Source of the DNA: Pyxidicoccus caerfyrddinensis
GTDB lineage: Bacteria > Myxococcota > Myxococcia > Myxococcales > Myxococcaceae
Direction of reading: 5' to 3'
Assembly (NCBI RefSeq): GCF_010894405.1
Contig: NZ_JAAIYA010000021.1
Span: 62,001-126,000, forward strand
Length of the DNA: 64,000 nucleotides
The notes under the pieces were generated by a model. The model was given only the letters and a program-made list of their open reading frames with translations, did not search any database and had not been told where the DNA came from. Both the position numbers and the translations under genes were made by a program. Shown piece by piece: positions 59,728-64,000 of this stretch. The stretch's first letter is position 1; the number at the start of each line of letters is the position of its first letter.

Positions 59728-60504
59728 ATGAAGTGCGGCACTCTGTACGCGTGTCTGGCACTCCTGGCTCTCAGCCTGGCGTGCACGGGGACTCGGCGCT
59801 CCTATTCGAAGGCGGAGCTGCCCTGGCTGGAGGACAACGACGCGCTCATCGTAGCGCCTGGACCATGGCCGGAAATCCCTTCCGTTGTCGCGGACACGGC
59901 CAGCATTCCGGACGACCTGGTGCTGCCCACCCTTACCGCCCTGATGGAGCTGCCGAGTGCCGCGGATGCGTGTGACCCGAGTACCGGCAGGCCCCGGCCC
60001 GATGCTTCCGAATACTGTGTCGCAATCTATCGGACGCCAGAGGACTGGCGCGTGTCATGGCCGATTCGGAACGTGATGAGGTCATCCAGCGCGTGCTCTC
60101 CCCCGCTGGGAGGAGTCGATGATGCGGACTTCGGGAGGGACCTTCCCGTCTTCGGCTATGCCCACAACCATCCCTGTGCATCCAGCGTCAGCAGCAAGGA
60201 CCTCGCGGTCTGGCCCCTGGTGAAATCCGATGAAGGGGTATGGGTCATCGTCGCGTATGGGACCAGCCCGAGTGGAAAGCTCGCCCGCGACTCCCGAGGG
60301 CGAGTCATTCCAGCCTGGGGATGGCTCGCCACGGGGCACCGAAACGCGCCGCTGTTCTACAAGTGGAATCAAGCGGGCGAGGTATTCAGATGGGATGGAG
60401 ACAGGAAGCATTGGCAGTTCCAGATGACCTGTCGCCCCCGTCCGCCCAGTCCTTTCAGGCCACAGGGCGGCCCTCCAGATTGCGCTCCAGCCCTCGTCCC
60501 GTAG
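59728..60504 (+). CDS. Lipoprotein with JAMM/MPN-like His-x-His-Pro motif
   Basis: A 258-residue lipoprotein (lipobox ALSLAC). Its middle carries FGYAHNHPCASSVSSKDLAVWP. The H-x-H-P then S-x2-D pattern is the zinc-binding motif of JAMM/MPN proteases and of RadC/DUF4329 relatives, one residue shorter than the usual seven between His and Ser. Several Glu upstream could act as the catalytic acid. A periplasmic, membrane-anchored JAMM-like protein is unusual. The start at 59728 is chosen for the signal peptide; the ribosome site is close (GGAG 3 bases before). Another secreted gene follows 18 bp downstream. Confidence 0.78.
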   Translation: MKCGTLYACLALLALSLACTGTRRSYSKAELPWLEDNDALIVAPGPWPEIPSVVADTASIPDDLVLPTLTALMELPSAADACDPSTGRPRPDASEYCVAIYRTPEDWRVSWPIRNVMRSSSACSPPLGGVDDADFGRDLPVFGYAHNHPCASSVSSKDLAVWPLVKSDEGVWVIVAYGTSPSGKLARDSRGRVIPAWGWLATGHRNAPLFYKWNQAGEVFRWDGDRKHWQFQMTCRPRPPSPFRPQGGPPDCAPALVP

Positions 60505-60522
60505 AAGGCCTCAAGGTGCCGC

Positions 60523-61017
60523 ATGTCGAGACCTGAATCCCTGCTCCTGCTCATCTCCCTCCTCATGGGCGGAGCCACTGTTCCGCCTCAGGTGCCTGCC
60601 GCGAAGCCAGATGCGGGGTTCATCGCCCCGGGCCCTGATGCGGGTACCGTTGTTACGAGTTCGGATGCAGGGGCAGCCCCGGCACAGGCCAGCACATCGG
60701 CGAAGTCCATCCCATGGCCCGAAGAAGAGTTGGCTCCCCTGGCCACGCTGGAAGGGCCCGCCATCCTCGCTGCCCACGCGGCCCTTGAGCAGGTCATGAA
60801 GCGCTTTCCCAAGGAAAGCACGCGACAGTGCGCCTTCTCGCCCAAGTCCCTGGAGCTCATCATCGGCTATCAGGCGGGGTGGTACTTCATCCGAGTGAAT
60901 CACCGCGTCGACCAATGTCCGGGCTGGGGACCCGGTGTCACCCTGGAGTTCGATTGGTTCGAGCTGTACGCCTACTCTCCAGATGGCCGCCTGGAGCGCT
61001 ATCCGTACATGCCCTGA
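60523..61017 (+). CDS. Hypothetical secreted protein downstream of the JAMM-like gene
   Basis: A 164-residue protein beginning with a hydrophobic signal (MSRPESLLLLISLLMGG). A Pro/Ala/Asp-rich linker (DAGFIAPGPDAGTVVTSSDAG) precedes a domain with two Cys (STRQCAFSPK and RVDQCPGWG), likely a disulfide, and WFELYAYSPDGRLERYPY at the end. It is not recognised. The close spacing suggests cotranscription with the JAMM-like lipoprotein. Confidence 0.75.
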   Translation: MSRPESLLLLISLLMGGATVPPQVPAAKPDAGFIAPGPDAGTVVTSSDAGAAPAQASTSAKSIPWPEEELAPLATLEGPAILAAHAALEQVMKRFPKESTRQCAFSPKSLELIIGYQAGWYFIRVNHRVDQCPGWGPGVTLEFDWFELYAYSPDGRLERYPYMP

Positions 61018-61023
61018 ATCGCG

Positions 61024-61638
61024 TCACCCCCGAGGCAGCGTGACACCGTGCCGCGCGAGGTCCTCCGGCGTGTTCACATTCACGAGGGAGCGCAGCTTCG
61101 GGTCCACCATGCGCAGTGCATCCTCGGGCAACAGCCGCGCGCGGGCACGGGACAGGAGCTGGCGCAGCGACGGGTCCTCCTCCAACGACGCACCCCACCC
61201 CGCCGCGAGCGCCGTCCGGTAGGCCGCGAGCAACGGCTCCAGCCGGCCCGCGACCTCGAAGCACACCGCGTCCACCGCCTCATCCCGTGCGCCCAGCAGC
61301 ACGCGCAGCGCCTCCGGCGAGACGAAGGGCATGTCACACGCCACCGCCACCACCCACGGCGTACGCGCCGCCATCAGCGCCGCGTGGACTCCTCCCGGCG
61401 CGCCCTTGCCCGGCACCGTGTCCGCCACCGTGCGCAGCCCGAAGTGCGCATAGGGCTCCGGCACGTTCGCCACCAGCAGCACGTCCCCGAAGCGCGGCGC
61501 CTGCGACAGCAGCCGCTCCAGCACCGTGCGGCCCGCTACCGCCAGCAGCCCCTTTGGCACGCCGGACAGGCGGCGGCCCTGGCCTCCCGCGATGATGGCC
61601 AGCGTCACGTCGGGGAACTCAGGTCCGGCTGCATCCAT
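61024..61638 (-). CDS. mobA: Molybdenum cofactor guanylyltransferase (MobA)
   Basis: A 204-residue nucleotidyltransferase. AGGAG lies 6 bases before the ATG at 61638. Motifs: LAIIAGGQGRRLSGVPKGL (G-rich GTP-binding loop with the R and K), VADTVPGKGAPGGVHAALMAA, VAVACDMPFVSPEAL (metal-binding D) and NVNTPEDL near the C-terminus. It joins GMP to molybdopterin for bis-MGD enzymes. It is convergent with the preceding hypothetical gene and divergent from the moeA side. Confidence 0.94.
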   Translation of the reverse strand: MDAAGPEFPDVTLAIIAGGQGRRLSGVPKGLLAVAGRTVLERLLSQAPRFGDVLLVANVPEPYAHFGLRTVADTVPGKGAPGGVHAALMAARTPWVVAVACDMPFVSPEALRVLLGARDEAVDAVCFEVAGRLEPLLAAYRTALAAGWGASLEEDPSLRQLLSRARARLLPEDALRMVDPKLRSLVNVNTPEDLARHGVTLPRG

Positions 61639-61795
61639 CGCGCGCTCCTGTTCCTGACGTGAGCAGCGTACCCCGCTTCCGTGCACTCCTGCCGCCGTGA
61701 GCCCGGGCACACGCTCCTGTGCTAGGGGGTGCACACCTCCACCCATGTACCGGGGCGTTCCGACGGGCACGTGGGTTGCCGAGACACGGTCCACC

Positions 61796-62065
61796 ATGCC
61801 CAACGCGCCCACGCGCCACCCTTCGCCTCGTCCCTCGGCCGCCCGCGTTGGCTTCATCGCCCTCCTCGTCGGCCTGCTGCTTCCTCCCCTGGCGGGATTC
61901 GTGCTCGACATCCTCTTTGGGGCCTCGCCGGCAGGCTGGGTCCAGATTTCCATGGCCTATCTGGGCTTCTTCCTCGGCCTGTTCACCGGGCCCATTGCGG
62001 GCGCCGGGGCCCTGCTCTTCATGGGGCTTCGCGCCCTGCTCCGTGGAGAGCACAGGAACACCTGA
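61796..62065 (+). CDS. Small hypothetical membrane protein
   Basis: About 89 residues from ATG 61796 (earlier starts at 61745 and 61697 are possible; none has a clear ribosome site). A short basic N-terminus (MPNAPTRHPSPRPSAARV) precedes two or three helices: GFIALLVGLLLPPLAGFVLDILFG, WVQISMAYLGFFLGLFTGPIAGAGALLFMGL. Family not recognised. Confidence 0.6.
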   Translation: MPNAPTRHPSPRPSAARVGFIALLVGLLLPPLAGFVLDILFGASPAGWVQISMAYLGFFLGLFTGPIAGAGALLFMGLRALLRGEHRNT

Positions 62066-62160
62066 CGGCCTGTCGCCCCCTCGCGAGGTCAGCAGCCGGA
62101 CGGACGGAGGGGCCCCGTGGACAACGGCCAGGGCCCACGGCGTAGGCTGCGCGGCCACGC

Positions 62161-63423
62161 ATGCCGCTCACGCCCCTCTCCACCGCCAGGCAAGCCGCGC
62201 TCGACGCCGTTGCTCCGGCGGCACCGGAGCGCGTGTCGCTGCTCGAGGCTCACGGCCGCTTCCTCGCGACCGCCGTCACCGCGGCGCGCTCGCTGCCCGG
62301 CTGCGACAACTCCGCCATGGACGGGTGGGCCGTGCGCGCCGAGGAGACCCGGGGCGCCAACCGAGACCGTCCCGCGCGCCTGCGCATCGTCGACGCCATC
62401 TACGCCGGCGCCCTGCCCTCGCGCCCGCTCCAGCCCGGCGAGGCCGCGCGCATCTTCACCGGCGCCCCGCTCCCCTCCAGTGCCGACGCCGTCATCCGCC
62501 AGGAGGCCGCGCGCGCCAGTGACGACGGGCTCCACGTGGACGTCTTCATCACCGTCCCGCCCGGTAACGACATCCGTCGCACGGGAGAAGAGGTGGTCGC
62601 CGGCACGCCCCTCTTCGCCCCCGGGCAGCGCGTGGGTGCCGCGGTGCTCGGCGTGCTCGCGTCCATGGGAGAGACGGCCGCCTGGGTGCGTCCCTCGCCG
62701 CGCGTGGCGGTGCTCGCGACAGGAGACGAGCTCGTCTCGCCCGGCACGCCCGCGCTGCCCCACCAGGTCTACGAGAGCAACCTCATCCTCGTGGCCGCGC
62801 TCGCCCGGGAGGCCGGCGCCGACGTGCGCCACCTCGACCGCGCGCGCGACGACGAGGGCGCCTTGCGCGACGCCATCTCACGCCTCGCGCCCCAGGTGGA
62901 CGTGCTCATCACCACCGGCGGCGCCTCCGTGGGCGACAAGGACCACGTGAAGCGAGTGCTGACCGCGCTCGGTGCGCGCTTCCATGTGGACGGCGTGGCC
63001 CTCAAGCCCGGCAAGCCCGTGGCCGTGGCGCGCCTCGGTGACACCGCCGTCGTCGTGCTGCCCGGCAATCCTGGCGCGGCCACCGTCGCCTTCGACCAGT
63101 TCGCGCGCCCGCTGCTCCTCAAGCGCCAGGGCGTCCTCGAGACACGCCGCCGCGTCCGCGCCCGCCTCTCCGAGCCGCGCCACAAGCAGGCCGGGCTCAC
63201 GTACCTCATCACCGCCGCGCTGGAGCACTCCGGCGACGGCGAGCCCCTCGCGCGCCTCCGTCCCCAGGGCGCCGGACAGATTCTGCAGAACGTCCACGGC
63301 GAGGGCTGGGCCGTCCTCCCCTCCGGCCGCGCCGACTTCGCCGAGGGCGACTCCGTCGACGTGGAGCTGTTCCACGACTCCGCCTACGTCGCGGCGGACA
63401 CGACTCCCGGGGTGCCGGCATGA
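62161..63423 (+). CDS. moeA: Molybdopterin molybdenumtransferase (MoeA)
   Basis: A 420-residue MoeA. Segments: LPGCDNSAMDGWAVRAEE (substrate loop), RIFTGAPLPSSADAVIRQE, VAVLATGDELVSPGTP, YESNLILVAAL, ITTGGASVGDKDHVKRVL (MPT-binding GGVSVG-type loop) and VVLPGNPGAATVAFDQFARPLLL. It inserts molybdate into adenylated molybdopterin. A short ORF overlaps its stop and leads into mobB. Confidence 0.95.
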   Translation: MPLTPLSTARQAALDAVAPAAPERVSLLEAHGRFLATAVTAARSLPGCDNSAMDGWAVRAEETRGANRDRPARLRIVDAIYAGALPSRPLQPGEAARIFTGAPLPSSADAVIRQEAARASDDGLHVDVFITVPPGNDIRRTGEEVVAGTPLFAPGQRVGAAVLGVLASMGETAAWVRPSPRVAVLATGDELVSPGTPALPHQVYESNLILVAALAREAGADVRHLDRARDDEGALRDAISRLAPQVDVLITTGGASVGDKDHVKRVLTALGARFHVDGVALKPGKPVAVARLGDTAVVVLPGNPGAATVAFDQFARPLLLKRQGVLETRRRVRARLSEPRHKQAGLTYLITAALEHSGDGEPLARLRPQGAGQILQNVHGEGWAVLPSGRADFAEGDSVDVELFHDSAYVAADTTPGVPA

Positions 63424-63505
63424 GCGCCGTCCCTACCGTCGCGGGCATTGCTGGAAACGACCTGCGTCTCCACCGCGCCGACACCACCAACTCGGGTGCC
63501 CTCGC

Positions 63506-64000
63506 ATGAGCCCCGTGCCCGCGCTCAGCATCGTCGGCTGGTCCGGCTCCGGGAAGACGACGCTGCTCACGAAGCTCGTCCCGGAGCTCGCCGCGCGCGG
63601 CCTGCGCGTCGCCGTGGTGAAGCACTCCTCGGACGCGCACCCGCTGCACCGCCCGGGCAGCGACACCGCGCGCTTCCAGGAAGCCGGCGCCGTGCTCACC
63701 GGCTTCGCCACGCCCTCGGGCGTACAGCTCACCACCAGCGACGCCCCCGCTGACGCACTGCCTCCGCTGTTCCGCCGCTTCTCCGGCGCCGTGGACCTGA
63801 TCCTCGTGGAGGGCTGGAAGGACGGCCCCCTCCCAAAGCTGGAGCTCTGGCGCGAGGGCCTCGGTCCGCCGCTCGCCCCGTCGCGCCCGGAAACCCTCGC
63901 CCTCCTCACGGAGTCCTCCACCCGGCCCACGGGCGTCTCCCCGGAGCTGCGCCTCCTCCATCCCGACGACGTGCGCGCCGTGGCCGACCTCCTCCTGATG
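63506..64000 (+). CDS. mobB: Molybdopterin-guanine dinucleotide biosynthesis protein B (MobB), 3' end beyond window
   Basis: A P-loop GTPase-like protein, open to the right edge (165 codons visible). It begins MSPVPALSIVGWSGSGKTTL (Walker A GWSGSGKT). VVKHSSDAHPLHRPGSDTARFQEAGA and LILVEGWKDGPLPKLELWREG (EGWK motif) are typical of MobB. A 29-codon ORF (63420-63509) bridges moeA and mobB with ATGA overlaps at both ends; it may be only a coupling device. The gene completes the moeA-mobB pair opposite mobA. Confidence 0.93.
   Translation, partial: MSPVPALSIVGWSGSGKTTLLTKLVPELAARGLRVAVVKHSSDAHPLHRPGSDTARFQEAGAVLTGFATPSGVQLTTSDAPADALPPLFRRFSGAVDLILVEGWKDGPLPKLELWREGLGPPLAPSRPETLALLTESSTRPTGVSPELRLLHPDDVRAVADLLLM

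Noticed and set aside
63420-63509. A 29-codon ORF joining moeA and mobB
   Set aside because: ATGA overlaps at both ends make it curious, but the peptide has no features. It is more likely incidental or a translational bridge than a gene product.

Overview
The window is very GC-rich, densely coded DNA from a myxobacterium, most likely of the Myxococcaceae (Myxococcus/Corallococcus/Pyxidicoccus group). The main evidence is a DUF2378/TIGR02265 protein (a family essentially limited to Myxococcus and Stigmatella relatives), many multi-GAF histidine kinases, numerous lineage-type lipoproteins, and strong third-position GC. I see no rRNA, tRNA, CRISPR array, insertion sequence or prophage.

Layout. 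0-4 kb: a lone hypothetical gene, a tandem pair of ArsA/Get3-type ATPases, then two paralogous double-glycine-leader, Cys-rich small peptides that look like RiPP precursors. 4-10 kb: a CBS-domain protein, then a minus-strand membrane redox operon (four-helix b-type cytochrome candidate, YceI, double-Rieske Tat lipoprotein), then a GAF histidine kinase. 10-20 kb: small enzymes, a LysM/GH19 lysin-like protein, and a heme-copper oxidase operon (small membrane protein, CoxB, CoxA, CoxC, dihaem cytochrome c) opposite a SCO1 assembly factor. 20-32 kb: tandem repeats, two Lys-rich helical proteins, a macrodomain protein, a degenerate NtrC-like AAA domain, a triple USP protein, an orphan GspG-like protein, a receiver-cyclase, an OmpA lipoprotein, a 1000-residue histidine kinase and a DUF155 protein. 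32-37 kb: an accessory-looking patch with a Uma2 nuclease, a 58-residue gene and a coupled cluster of AAA ATPase, PIN nuclease and RNA ligase. 37-45 kb: tryptophan dioxygenase, an AT-hook protein, hemerythrin, acyltransferase plus hydrolase, proline dehydrogenase, and a thioredoxin lipoprotein coupled to an outer-membrane protein with an in-frame UGA. 45-64 kb: lipoproteins, a GH15 enzyme, an SDR, a radical SAM enzyme coupled to an unknown partner, the Memo and radical SAM parts of the AmmeMemoRadiSam set, a sorbosone-dehydrogenase-like protein, a JAMM-like lipoprotein, and molybdenum-cofactor genes (mobA, moeA, mobB) running off the right edge.

The most interesting signal is at 42.6-43.6 kb. 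A start codon coupled by ATGA overlap to a thioredoxin-like gene opens a signal peptide ending in C-A-G-UGA. The frame stays open for 310 more codons. A hairpin just after the UGA has the features of a bacterial SECIS (unpaired-capable U at position 17, GGUC loop). This is a candidate CxxU selenoprotein. Next in interest are the AAA/PIN/RNA-ligase cluster (possible RNA-damage-and-repair or defence unit), the twin peptide precursors, and an oxidase subunit I that by eye lacks the usual D- and K-channel residues.

Limits: all family assignments come from reading motifs in the translations. No database search or structure prediction was run.
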